Assembly: GCA_022360015.1 (NCBI GenBank)
Contig: JAKSDQ010000152.1
Coordinates: 94,797-158,796 of the forward strand
Direction of reading: 5' to 3'
DNA length: 64,000 bases
Source of the DNA: Cytophagales bacterium
Lineage (GTDB): Bacteria; Bacteroidota; Bacteroidia; Cytophagales; Cyclobacteriaceae
Positions 54,719 through 63,276 of this stretch are shown here, one piece after another; positions within the stretch are counted from its first letter, which is position 1, and each line of letters begins with the position of its first letter. The translations under genes and the position numbers were made by a program. The notes beneath the pieces are model-generated. The model had not been told where the DNA came from. It was given only the letters and a program-made list of their open reading frames with translations, and searched no databases.

Positions 54719-57700
54719 ATGAAATATATAATCCTTATCATGATTTTTTGCTCTTTGCAGGATTTGTCATTCAGCCAGCAGACTTACACCTATTTCGTTG
54801 ATGGCTTCAGATTAAATCTTACCGAAGAACCCTGTGCCAGTCCCGAAGATACGATAAGGGTTAGCAGGTTGAGGGAAGATGCACAGAAAAACCTTTTCGC
54901 CAAAAACTATTCGGAATCCTTTGAGCTTGCCAGACAAGCCTGCAACCTATCCACCTCACTTAATCATAAATATGGTCTGGCGGAAAGCCTTTTGTTGATG
55001 GCCAGGATAAAATATCAACAGGGGCTTGAAGTATCAGAATCTAAAAAAACACCCTTATATGCGCAATCACATGATTATTTTCTGGAGTCACTGAAGACAT
55101 TTGAAAAATTAAAAGCCACAAAAAAAACGGCCGATGTTTGCCTGCAAATCGGCCTGTTGTACAAAGAGTGGGGGCAGTTTCATGAAAAGGCCATTAGCTA
55201 TTTTAAGAGGTCACTGGAACTCAAAAAAGACATGGGAGACATGGCTGGTTGTGTTGAAATCCTCCATGAAATAAGCAACTCTTATACATTTCTTCAAAAC
55301 CATGAACGGGCTATTACCTATCAGGTACAGCTACTGGAAATCTACCTGGAACAGAAAAATGACCGGGAAGCATTGGATGTCAGAAGAAATATATCGGAGA
55401 GTTACCATGAACTGAAAAAATTTGATGAGGCACTTGAGCAGGAACTAAAAATCCTGGATCTGAAAAAGAAGCTTAACGATTCCATTGGCGTAGTCAATTC
55501 CTATAACAATTTGGGATTTATTCACAAGCACCTGAAAAGATACAAAGATGCCCTCCACTATTTTGACAAATGCCTGAACCTGACAAGAAAATATAATACC
55601 ACCAGGCAGGCGACCTTGATGGAGAAAACTGTTTTGATGAACAAAGGTATTATCTATCGCACCTTGCTTGACTATAAAAACTCCAATAAAAACTTTTATG
55701 AGGCACTGTCTATTTGGGTAGCAAGAGGAAAGCCCGAAGAGATAGCCAATATTTACAATAAAATTGGCAAAAACTATATGGCCATAGGTGATTTGGAAAG
55801 TGCGAGGAATTCTTTTCGTCAGGCACTAAGCACAGCCAAGGATTCCCAGAACAATCAGTTTGTGGCCTATATCAACAAGGAATTGTCTGAAATCTACAAA
55901 AAGCTGGGAGACGATAAAAACGCCCTTGAGTGCTACCAGTCCTATGCCAGGGCAAATGATGCCTACCTGATGGAACAAAATAAAAAGCAGGAAGAGCTGT
56001 TGCAACAACAATACAAAATCAATATTGCGGAAACTGACAAAAAACTGGCTATTGCCGAAAGGGAAATAAAAGAAATTGAACTGGAGAAAAAGAGAAATGA
56101 GAATGCCTTATTGAGAAGGGAGCGGGAACTGTTAAAGCAAAAGGAAGATCTTCAAAAAGCGCTGCTTCTTAATGAGCATGCTGAAAAGACCAAAGCCAGG
56201 CAGGAACTGATTATTCTGGAGCAGCAATATGAACTTGATAAGAAAAACAAAGATAATAAGCTCCTGCAGCAACGGGATAGTATTCGGTCGCTTGAGGTTG
56301 AAAAAATTGCCCTTGAAGAAAAACAGAAAGAGCAGCAACTGGCATTGTTAAAGGAAAAAGCCTATAATCAGCAATTGATTCTCGATGAACAAAGGGCCAG
56401 GGAAGGATTCTTTAATGGTATTTTTGTAGCCTTGGCTATTATTGTTTTTCTTGCCCTTCGTAGTTACCTGGTCAAGAAAAAAGCGAATAAGATTCTGGCA
56501 CGGCAGAACAAGGAAATTCAAACCCAGCGGGATCAACTTGAGCAGGCTTATTATAACCTGAAGCAATTGAGCGAGATTGGTAAAAACATTACCTCGAATC
56601 TTTCTATAGGCAGGATTATTGAAACCGTATTTCGGAATGTAAGCCCATTAATGGATGCGTCGGTTTTTGGTGTGGGACTCTATAATGAGCAAACCAAGTG
56701 TCTGGAATTTCCCGGATTAAAGGAAAAGGGTGAGACGATTATCATGATATCCTATGACATCAGAGACAAAAGGCGGCTGGCTGTGAGATGCTTTGAAGAC
56801 AAAAAAGCCATTTTTGTAAATGACTTTCAAAATGAGTTTAAGCAATATATTGAAGAGATTCCACCTTCTGTCACCGGCACCAGCTCTTCTTCTATCATCT
56901 ATCTTCCACTGATTGTAAAGGAAAAAGCCATAGGGGTAATTACAGTACAAAGTTTTAAAAAGAATGCATATTCCGAATATCACCTCAACATACTACGGAA
57001 CCTGGCGGTACATACGGCCATTGCCCTGGAAAATGCTGCCAACTACGGGCAGATCAAGGATAAAACCATTAAGTTGGAAAACACTTTAAAAGATCTGAAA
57101 GCGGCCCAGGCGCAGTTGATTCAATCCGAGAAAATGGCTTCTCTCGGACAACTAACTGCAGGTATTGCCCACGAAATCAATAACCCTATCAACTTTGTTT
57201 ACGCCGGTATTGACGGTCTTAATACCTCACTGGATGCGTTGATGGAAATTCTTAATAAGTATGAAGAAATTGAAGAGTTTGAGAAGTTGGATAATATAGT
57301 AGATATTTTACAGGAAATCAACAGGTTAAAGGATAAACTTTATTTTGAAGAAACTAAAGAGTCTGTTCACGACCTTATCAATGCTATCCGCGATGGGGCG
57401 CAGCGAACAGCCGAGATTGTAGAAGGGTTACGGAATTTTTCCAGAATCAACGAAACCGAACTTAAAAAGGTCAATGTACACAAAGGGATAGAGAGTAGCC
57501 TGGTGCTATTGAACAGCAAAATAAATCAACACCAAATCACGGTAACAAAGACATATGATCCCAATGCCCCGGATATTAATTGTTATCCAGGTCAACTCAA
57601 TCAGGTATTTATGAATCTGATCAGCAATGCGATAGAGGCCATTGAAGGAGGAGGGGAAATCAGGATTGCCTCCCGGAATTTAGAGGACTATATGGTTATC

Positions 57701-57958
57701 AGCATAAAGGACAACGGTGTAGGTATGAGCAAAGAAATGATGGATAAAATCTTCGATCCCTTTTTTACCACCAAAGATCTGGGCAAAGGTACCGGACTCG
57801 GGTTGTCTATTTCGTTTGGCATTATCGAAAAACATAAAGGCAGGCTTGAAGTGAAAAGTAAACCAGGGATGGGAAGCACCTTCAGCATTTATCTTCCCAA
57901 AAACCTGGAACGCAAGAAAAAAAGGCACAAAGCCATGACGGTTGCCGTCAATGCCTAG
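54719..57958 (+). CDS. TPR - GAF sensor histidine kinase
   Basis: Sensor of 1079 residues. Signal peptide (MKYIILIMIFCSLQDLSFS), TPR array about 40-430 (for example AISYFKRSLELKKDMGD, ALHYFDKCLNLTRKY, SARNSFRQALSTAKDSQNN), a long charged coiled coil about 430-560, TM at about 565-583, GAF domain about 618-775, and a NtrB-type HisKA with His818 (AGIAHEINNPINFV) plus HATPase_c (NLISNAIEAIEGGG, DNGVGMSKEM, GTGLGLSISFGI). The TPR part would sense protein or peptide signals outside the membrane, while GAF adds a cytosolic input. No output regulator is encoded next to it. Confidence 0.93.
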   Translation: MKYIILIMIFCSLQDLSFSQQTYTYFVDGFRLNLTEEPCASPEDTIRVSRLREDAQKNLFAKNYSESFELARQACNLSTSLNHKYGLAESLLLMARIKYQQGLEVSESKKTPLYAQSHDYFLESLKTFEKLKATKKTADVCLQIGLLYKEWGQFHEKAISYFKRSLELKKDMGDMAGCVEILHEISNSYTFLQNHERAITYQVQLLEIYLEQKNDREALDVRRNISESYHELKKFDEALEQELKILDLKKKLNDSIGVVNSYNNLGFIHKHLKRYKDALHYFDKCLNLTRKYNTTRQATLMEKTVLMNKGIIYRTLLDYKNSNKNFYEALSIWVARGKPEEIANIYNKIGKNYMAIGDLESARNSFRQALSTAKDSQNNQFVAYINKELSEIYKKLGDDKNALECYQSYARANDAYLMEQNKKQEELLQQQYKINIAETDKKLAIAEREIKEIELEKKRNENALLRRERELLKQKEDLQKALLLNEHAEKTKARQELIILEQQYELDKKNKDNKLLQQRDSIRSLEVEKIALEEKQKEQQLALLKEKAYNQQLILDEQRAREGFFNGIFVALAIIVFLALRSYLVKKKANKILARQNKEIQTQRDQLEQAYYNLKQLSEIGKNITSNLSIGRIIETVFRNVSPLMDASVFGVGLYNEQTKCLEFPGLKEKGETIIMISYDIRDKRRLAVRCFEDKKAIFVNDFQNEFKQYIEEIPPSVTGTSSSSIIYLPLIVKEKAIGVITVQSFKKNAYSEYHLNILRNLAVHTAIALENAANYGQIKDKTIKLENTLKDLKAAQAQLIQSEKMASLGQLTAGIAHEINNPINFVYAGIDGLNTSLDALMEILNKYEEIEEFEKLDNIVDILQEINRLKDKLYFEETKESVHDLINAIRDGAQRTAEIVEGLRNFSRINETELKKVNVHKGIESSLVLLNSKINQHQITVTKTYDPNAPDINCYPGQLNQVFMNLISNAIEAIEGGGEIRIASRNLEDYMVISIKDNGVGMSKEMMDKIFDPFFTTKDLGKGTGLGLSISFGIIEKHKGRLEVKSKPGMGSTFSIYLPKNLERKKKRHKAMTVAVNA

Positions 57959-57966
57959 AAGTGCCC

Positions 57967-58031
57967 GTGGGTGTTGCACAACGTTTTCGGCTAAAAAATA
58001 AAAGCACAGTCTTAAGTTGTGCAACACCCAC
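57967..58031. repeat. Palindromic repeat element A, copy 2 (uninterrupted)
   Basis: Perfect 16-base arms: GTGGGTGTTGCACAAC (57967-57982) and GTTGTGCAACACCCAC (58016-58031). Its centre (TTTTCGGCTAAAAAATAAAA) matches the reverse complement of copy 1 at 29632-29771 minus the insertion. Lying between convergent genes, it could also act as a bidirectional terminator. Confidence 0.82.
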
Positions 58032-58073
58032 ACCCACCTGCGAAACGCTTGCGCCAGTGTAAGAATTTAGTAG

Positions 58074-59240
58074 TTAACCAACAATAGGAGCCCTTTTAAA
58101 AGGTTTGTTTTCGTCGAACAGTTTGCGGTAGGTATAGTGCGTTTTAAAAACTTCTCCCCCTACCTGTTCCACTACGCGAATCATTTTCGGATTAAAATCA
58201 CCGATCCAGTTCATCTCCAGATCTTCATAACGATGATAATCGTCCTGCACCATTTTAGCAGTGGCTATGATCAAGGCCCCTTCGACACCCTTCCCCTGGT
58301 GCTCAGGTACTACACCGAACACCACACCAAACATTTTATGGCATGATTTTGCCCATTTATGGTACAAAAATTTCAGCTTACCCACCCAGTCCAGTTTGCC
58401 ATTTACATATTTAAAAATTTGATTTACTTCAGGCAACAGCAGGAAAAAGGCAATGGGTTCATCGTTGTAATAGCCATACCAGATAATTTTGTCATCCATA
58501 ATCGGTTTAATTTTTTTCATGGCATTTTTAGCCTGAAGGCTTGACATTTCCGCTACCCCTTTGTGCCTTGACCATGCTTTATTGTAAACAGTCCGGAAGT
58601 CCTCGGTATATTTTTTCAGGTTACTTTTCTTCAGGTGCTCGAACCGGTAATTGGGATCCTGTGCCACTTTCTCCGCTTTCATAGCAATTTTAGGGTGAAA
58701 TGGATCCCTGGTTTTCCTTCCATAGGTAAATTGTTTGAAGTAAATTTGAAATCCGTATTCTTCAAAAAACTGTTGATAATAGGGAAAGTTGTAGTTACAA
58801 CAATAATTTGGCTCAATATGAAATCCATCTACCAGCAGTCCCCACCAGCGATCCCTGTCGCCAAAATTTACAGGGCCATCCATTGCCTCCATGCCTTTTG
58901 CCTGTAACCAGGATTTACAGGCGTCAAAAAGCTGGAATGCCGCATTTTTGTCCTCTATACATTCAAAGAACCCCATTCCCCCGGTTGGTTGTTCTTCCTT
59001 TTGTGCGGTTTTTTTATTGATAAAAGCGGCTACACGGCCGATAGTCTCCTGCTTGTCATTTTGCAGAACCCACCGGATACATTCCCCATGCCTGAAAAAC
59101 TTATTTTTACCGGGATCAAAAACCTGTTCTATATCACTGTCCAAAGGGCGTATCCAGGTTTTCTCACCTTTATATAACCTTACCGGAAAACGCAGAAAGG
59201 CCCTGACTGTTGTTTTGTCATTTACCTCAATTAATTTCAT
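58074..59240 (-). CDS. GNAT-fold N-acyltransferase-like protein
   Basis: Protein of 388 residues. The central and C-terminal parts show an acyl-CoA N-acyltransferase fold: AFFLLLPEVNQIF (strand), VVFGVVPEHQGKGVEGALII (acetyl-CoA pyrophosphate loop, Q-G-K-G-V/x-G/A) and EMNWIGDFNPKMIRVVEQVGG. The N-terminal half contains GPVNFGDRDRWWGLLVDGF, characteristic of a family common in Bacteroidota and known in E. coli as YghO-like. Substrate unknown. It diverges from the ECF sigma operon. Confidence 0.82.
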   Translation of the reverse strand: MKLIEVNDKTTVRAFLRFPVRLYKGEKTWIRPLDSDIEQVFDPGKNKFFRHGECIRWVLQNDKQETIGRVAAFINKKTAQKEEQPTGGMGFFECIEDKNAAFQLFDACKSWLQAKGMEAMDGPVNFGDRDRWWGLLVDGFHIEPNYCCNYNFPYYQQFFEEYGFQIYFKQFTYGRKTRDPFHPKIAMKAEKVAQDPNYRFEHLKKSNLKKYTEDFRTVYNKAWSRHKGVAEMSSLQAKNAMKKIKPIMDDKIIWYGYYNDEPIAFFLLLPEVNQIFKYVNGKLDWVGKLKFLYHKWAKSCHKMFGVVFGVVPEHQGKGVEGALIIATAKMVQDDYHRYEDLEMNWIGDFNPKMIRVVEQVGGEVFKTHYTYRKLFDENKPFKRAPIVG

Positions 59241-59283
59241 CCTTCACTTTTAGATTTGACCACGAATATAGTAAAATATCGTC

Positions 59284-59304
59284 AATGCCATTTATATTGG
59301 CATT
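59284..59304. promoter_or_regulatory. Inverted repeat in the divergent promoter region
   Basis: AATGCCA (59284-59290), seven-base loop, TGGCATT (59298-59304), followed by a further TGCCA at 59307. Placed between the divergent acyltransferase and sigma-factor genes, it may be an operator. Confidence 0.45.
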
Positions 59305-59324
59305 TTGCCAAAAGCATAAAACCT

Positions 59325-59355
59325 GTTGGAGTACACAAAATCATAAATAACTTTG
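59325..59355 (+). promoter_or_regulatory. Promoter of the ECF sigma operon
   Basis: GTTG (59325-59328), 19-nt spacer, TAACTTTG (59348-59355), close to TTTG-N19-21-TAnnTTTG. The predicted start of transcription is about 20 nt before the TTG start codon. Confidence 0.6.
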
Positions 59356-59383
59356 GGAAACCGGAAACCTTTACCCAACCACC

Positions 59384-59965
59384 TTGTCATTGTTAAATAA
59401 AGAACATTCAGGATTGCATTCGGGGGAACAGACGATACATAAATACCTCGTGCAGCGAAGTCAGGCTGGTGACCGAAGTGCACAAAATGAGCTGTACAAG
59501 CTGTACGTTAATGCTATGTATAATATTTGCAGACGCATGTTATGTGACCCTGAGGAAGCAAAAGATGTGTTGCAGGATTCATTTGTCGATGCTTTTAGCA
59601 GGGTAAAGACTTTGAAGCATGAGATTACTTTTAGCGCATGGTTGAAAAGGATTGTGATTAACAATTGTATTAACTACTTAAAAAAGAAAAGGCTGACGAC
59701 GGTTAATTGGGATGAATCGATCGAAAAGCCGGAAGAAAATAGCGAACATGAGAAGGATTTTCGTCAGGAAGAAATTCAAAAAATATTAAAGGCCATAGAG
59801 CAGATCTCGGAAGGATGCAGGGTGGTGCTCAATTTGTATATATTTGAGGGCTATGATCATAAAGAGATCGGGCAAATATTAAATATTTCCGAGTCAGCAT
59901 CGAAGGCGCAGTATAGCAAAGCAAAAGCAAAAATCAGAAAGCTGTTGGTGTATGAAAGAGGATAA
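59384..59965 (+). CDS. ECF-type RNA polymerase sigma factor
   Basis: Sigma-70 factor of about 193 residues. Region 2: NELYKLYVNAMYNICRRMLC to DVLQDSFVDAFSRVKTLK and FSAWLKRIVINNCINYLKKK (about 35-105). Region 4: SEGCRVVLNLYIFEGYDHKE to SESASKAQYSKAKAKIRKLL (about 145-188). No ATG lies near the N-terminus; TTG at 59384 (or 59390) is the best start. It overlaps the next gene by 14 nt, indicating coupling with its presumed anti-sigma factor. Confidence 0.92.
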   Translation: MSLLNKEHSGLHSGEQTIHKYLVQRSQAGDRSAQNELYKLYVNAMYNICRRMLCDPEEAKDVLQDSFVDAFSRVKTLKHEITFSAWLKRIVINNCINYLKKKRLTTVNWDESIEKPEENSEHEKDFRQEEIQKILKAIEQISEGCRVVLNLYIFEGYDHKEIGQILNISESASKAQYSKAKAKIRKLLVYERG

Positions 59966-60503
59966 GTTAAAAAAGTTCATTGATCAATATCGCGAATCCT
60001 TCAATATTTACAGCGAAGATTATGAGGATATCTGGCAAGGTATTGAGTCGGAATTGGATAAGCGGCAGAAAAAGAGAGGACTGAAAGTTGTTTGGAGGGT
60101 CGCTGCCTCCTTCCTGCTCATCCTGAGTGTGGCGACTTTATTGTTGCTCGTCAAAAGAAACCTGACATGGAATATTCAGGGTAACCAGGTAGTGCCAGAG
60201 GAACTGGCGGAGGCGGCATTTTACTATCAGGGAATGATCAATGACAGGCTGGAGACCATCCAGGCTAATAAACACGATATTGGGGAAGAGATATTTGAGG
60301 ATTTGGAGGCACTGGACCAGGCTTACCTGGAATTACAAAATGACCTGAAAGATAATGCGGATAATGAGGAAGTAGTGCAGGCCATGATTCAAAATTATAA
60401 GATGAAATTGGAAATATTGCAGGCTATATTAGATGAATTGAAACGAAATAATCCGGATTATAAAGAAGAAGATAAAAAACAAGATGAAGAAGTTGCCATA
60501 TAA
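59952..60503 (+). CDS. Putative anti-sigma factor, single-TM
   Basis: Protein of 183 residues with one TM at about 47-66 (VVWRVAASFLLILSVATLLL). The cytosolic N-terminus (residues 1-45, MKEDKLKKFIDQYRESFNIY) would bind the sigma factor; the outer part is a helical, highly acidic domain (EEIFEDLEALDQAYLELQND). No zinc-binding ZAS motif is seen, so the assignment rests on position, topology and overlaps with both neighbours (14 nt and 20 nt). Confidence 0.75.
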   Translation: MKEDKLKKFIDQYRESFNIYSEDYEDIWQGIESELDKRQKKRGLKVVWRVAASFLLILSVATLLLLVKRNLTWNIQGNQVVPEELAEAAFYYQGMINDRLETIQANKHDIGEEIFEDLEALDQAYLELQNDLKDNADNEEVVQAMIQNYKMKLEILQAILDELKRNNPDYKEEDKKQDEEVAI

Positions 60504-61605
60504 AATCTGGTTGTGTATCCTGCTTTATTTCCCGGTGTCCGCGGTGATGTCGCAGGAGGCCGCCCGGTTGAGCAAAACAATCGCTGAAAAATATACGGTT
60601 TCCGGTGGTGACAACATCGAGATCAAAAACAAATACGGTCAGATCATTGTCAACACCTGGAAAGAAAACCTTGTTGAGGTCAGGGTTACCATTACCGCTT
60701 ATGGCAAAAATAAGGCGGCAGCAGAAAAAATTCTTAACCGTGTGAGTTTTGACTTCAACCAGGTAAGCAGTTATGTAATTCTTGAAACAGTGTTGGACCG
60801 CAAGTCGGGCCTTTTCAAAGATCTGCTGAACAATATCGGTGATTATTCCAAGACTTTGTTAAGCAAAGACAGGCTGGATGTTGACTACGAGCTGTATATT
60901 CCTGAAAATGCCGGATTGAAAATCGATAATAAATTTGGGGATGTATATTTGGGGGACCTTAAAAACCGGTGCGAAATTAATGTGTCCAATGGCAACCTGA
61001 AAGCGAGTGATTTGTCTGGTTACGCTGATATTGGGATCAGTTTTGGTAATGCCTACTTTAGTACCATCAATGATGGCCATATGGACTTAAAAGTCGCGGA
61101 TATTGAAATTGAGGAAGCCGGTGAGCTGAATATTAGCAGCAGTTCTTCTGAAATCGTCATTCATAAAGTTATCAAAGGCAGGATTAACTCCAGAAATGAC
61201 AAATTCAAAATCATCCAGGTTTCTCATTTTTCCGGAAAATCCAGCTTTTCAAAGATCGAAGTTGGCAAATTGTTGAGTTTGACTCACCTGAATATGAACT
61301 ATGGGTTACTGTCTGTTTCTGAAATCAACAATGAATTCACAAAAATCCAGTTAAATGGCAAATCCACCGATTTTAATTTAAGCTTCGATAGCCAGTCCTA
61401 TTTTAATGCTTCTTTGACAGCGAGGAAAGATAAACTGGTTTTGCCCACCAAAATATCGAATGTCGATATTGACTACGTGGATGACAGTGACAGCTTTGTT
61501 TCGGTAAACGGGACAATAGGAAATAAAAATAGCCAGCCCGGCTCAGTTAACATCAATGCGCAGAAAGGTGATTTGAAGGTGTTTTTTGTGCGCGCCGGAA
61601 ATTGA
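60484..61605 (+). CDS. Exported DUF4097-like adhesin/beta-helix protein
   Basis: Secreted protein of 373 residues. Signal peptide ends near SAVMSQ-EA. The start IEIKNKYGQIIVNTWKENLV and later LKIDNKFGDVYLGDLKNRCE, INVSNGNLKASDLSGYADIG show the short repeating beta strands of DUF4097-type adhesin domains. No lipobox or catalytic site. It is the third gene of the sigma operon and probably works in the periplasm or outer membrane as an envelope-stress target (inference). Confidence 0.8.
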   Translation: MKKLPYKIWLCILLYFPVSAVMSQEAARLSKTIAEKYTVSGGDNIEIKNKYGQIIVNTWKENLVEVRVTITAYGKNKAAAEKILNRVSFDFNQVSSYVILETVLDRKSGLFKDLLNNIGDYSKTLLSKDRLDVDYELYIPENAGLKIDNKFGDVYLGDLKNRCEINVSNGNLKASDLSGYADIGISFGNAYFSTINDGHMDLKVADIEIEEAGELNISSSSSEIVIHKVIKGRINSRNDKFKIIQVSHFSGKSSFSKIEVGKLLSLTHLNMNYGLLSVSEINNEFTKIQLNGKSTDFNLSFDSQSYFNASLTARKDKLVLPTKISNVDIDYVDDSDSFVSVNGTIGNKNSQPGSVNINAQKGDLKVFFVRAGN

Positions 61606-61630
61606 CCTTTCAACTCAAAATAAATGAACC

Positions 61631-62143
61631 ATGAAAAGAATTCTACTTTTGACCGTTTTAATAATGTGGGGTGATTATTGTTTTTGTCAATACTATCGCA
61701 ATTCGGCAGGGTTGCGTTTGGGCGGAACTACCGGAATAACGTACAAAAATTTTCTTACTGAATCCATGGCCTATGAAATCTTAGTCTCGGGCCGGAACAG
61801 AGGCTTCCAGGCGACGGCTTTGTATGAAAACTATTTTCCCACCAAATTGAGCCCAAATCTTTTTGTATACATAGGGGGAGGTGCTCATGTAGGATTCGAA
61901 AAATATGAAAGATATCGACGGGTTCCCATTGAGCCGGTCAACCCAAACACAGGGGTAATACAAAATATCAAACAACCTAAATACTTTAGCATGGGAGTGG
62001 ATGGAATAGCTGGTGTGGAGTATCGTTTTACAGCACCTATTACGTTAGGCTTCAATATAAAGCCCCGCTTTTCCTTCATCGGCATGAGATTTACCAACTT
62101 TGAATTTTGGGATGCCTCTCTTACTTTTTCACTTATGATCTAA
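61631..62143 (+). CDS. Outer-membrane beta-barrel-like protein of unknown function
   Basis: Exported protein of 170 residues. Signal peptide ends near YCFCQ. The rest is made of alternating amphipathic strands (SAGLRLGGTTGITYKNFL, FQATALYENYFPTKLSPNLF, GVEYRFTAPITLGFNIKPRF) ending in aromatic/hydrophobic FWDASLTFSLMI, as in small eight-strand barrels. Thirteen nucleotides before the next gene. Fourth gene of the sigma operon. Confidence 0.78.
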   Translation: MKRILLLTVLIMWGDYCFCQYYRNSAGLRLGGTTGITYKNFLTESMAYEILVSGRNRGFQATALYENYFPTKLSPNLFVYIGGGAHVGFEKYERYRRVPIEPVNPNTGVIQNIKQPKYFSMGVDGIAGVEYRFTAPITLGFNIKPRFSFIGMRFTNFEFWDASLTFSLMI

Positions 62144-62155
62144 CCATTGGAAATC

Positions 62156-62791
62156 ATGAAAACAAAACAGATCCTTTTTTTTGTTTCACTGAGCTTTTTT
62201 GTTTGTCAAATCAAAGCCCAGGATTATGAAAACGTCGACAACGGGCAAGTCAAAACCCTCCTGGGTAATCACACGAAACTACGCGGTTTCGGATCGGTCG
62301 ATCTGAAGGTCGGGCAATGGAACGACGAAAGCACCTTGCTGGTAGGAGGGCACGGTGGCATTATTTTAAATGATAAGTTTACCATTGGCCTTGGCGGTTA
62401 TGGAATCACAACAAGGTCAAAATTTACCGGATTAAATGGTCAGAACGATCTCTATTTGGGTGGCGGGTACGGTGGGTTAATCCTGGGTTATTCTCTTTTT
62501 GCCAAAGAGATTTTTCATCTGAATTTTCCAATATTGTTTGGCGGTGGTGGCCTTGATGTGCTGGAAGACCGGGATAATATTTTTACTAATGGTTTTGACA
62601 ATATCACTGAGACGTCCGGCTTTTTCATCGTGGAGCCGGGGGCGGAACTGGAGATTAACATAGCCCGGTTTTTCAGGTTTGCTATTGGCGGTACTTATCG
62701 CTTTATCGAGGGCGTTGATCTTAGCAGTGTGTCGGACAGTAAGCTGGATGACTGGAGCACGCATGTATCCTTTAAATTTGGCAAGTTCTAG
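62156..62791 (+). CDS. Exported beta-barrel-like protein of unknown function
   Basis: Exported protein of about 211 residues. Start MKTKQILFFVSLSFFVCQIK was chosen over an in-frame TTG nine nucleotides upstream because the signal peptide begins there. The mature part is Gly-rich with repeated strands (LLVGGHGGIILNDKFTIGLG, GYGITTRSKFTG, YLGGGYGGLILGYSLF) and ends STHVSFKFGKF, with a C-terminal Phe expected for outer-membrane barrels. Last gene of the sigma operon. Confidence 0.78.
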   Translation: MKTKQILFFVSLSFFVCQIKAQDYENVDNGQVKTLLGNHTKLRGFGSVDLKVGQWNDESTLLVGGHGGIILNDKFTIGLGGYGITTRSKFTGLNGQNDLYLGGGYGGLILGYSLFAKEIFHLNFPILFGGGGLDVLEDRDNIFTNGFDNITETSGFFIVEPGAELEINIARFFRFAIGGTYRFIEGVDLSSVSDSKLDDWSTHVSFKFGKF

Positions 62792-63017
62792 CGGGAATTT
62801 TCATAACCCTGAATCCAGCATTATTGGCTGGTGGTCAGCTATGTATGCATGAGGATTACCCGGCTGATAGGTTGGATACCAAAGTTTTGGAGATAACAGG
62901 CCGGATAGCTTGTAAATCAGTCAAAGCATTGATATTTTTTAAGAAAACCTATTGTAAATTACCAGTGGTTATTTAAATTTGCAATCCCTTTAGACATCGA
63001 TGTTTTATAGGGTTTAA

Positions 63018-63090
<73 letters not shown>

Positions 63091-63129
63091 CTTTTTTTAT
63101 TTTAAGGCTATAAGTAATTTATAGTCTGC

Positions 63130-63177
63130 GCCGGGGTGGTGGAATTGGTAGACACGAAGGACTTAAAAGCTTGTGGT
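63130..63177 (+). pseudogene. Truncated tRNA-Leu (5' half only)
   Basis: GCCGGGG (63130-63136) followed by TGGTGGAATTGGTAGACACG is a canonical tRNA-Leu acceptor and D-arm, then AAGGACTTAAAA gives a TAA anticodon loop. After that the sequence departs from a tRNA: the anticodon 3' strand is mispaired (GCTTG), there is no variable arm or TTCAA T-loop, and no CCCCGGC acceptor partner before the next gene. Confidence 0.8.
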
Positions 63178-63276
63178 AATTGAGAAGAAAAGAGGTATAA
63201 GTGATTGATTTTCAATTATTTATAAAACATAATTAAGAGTTACAGTAAAACGGTTTAAACATTTTGCCAAGTCGAT

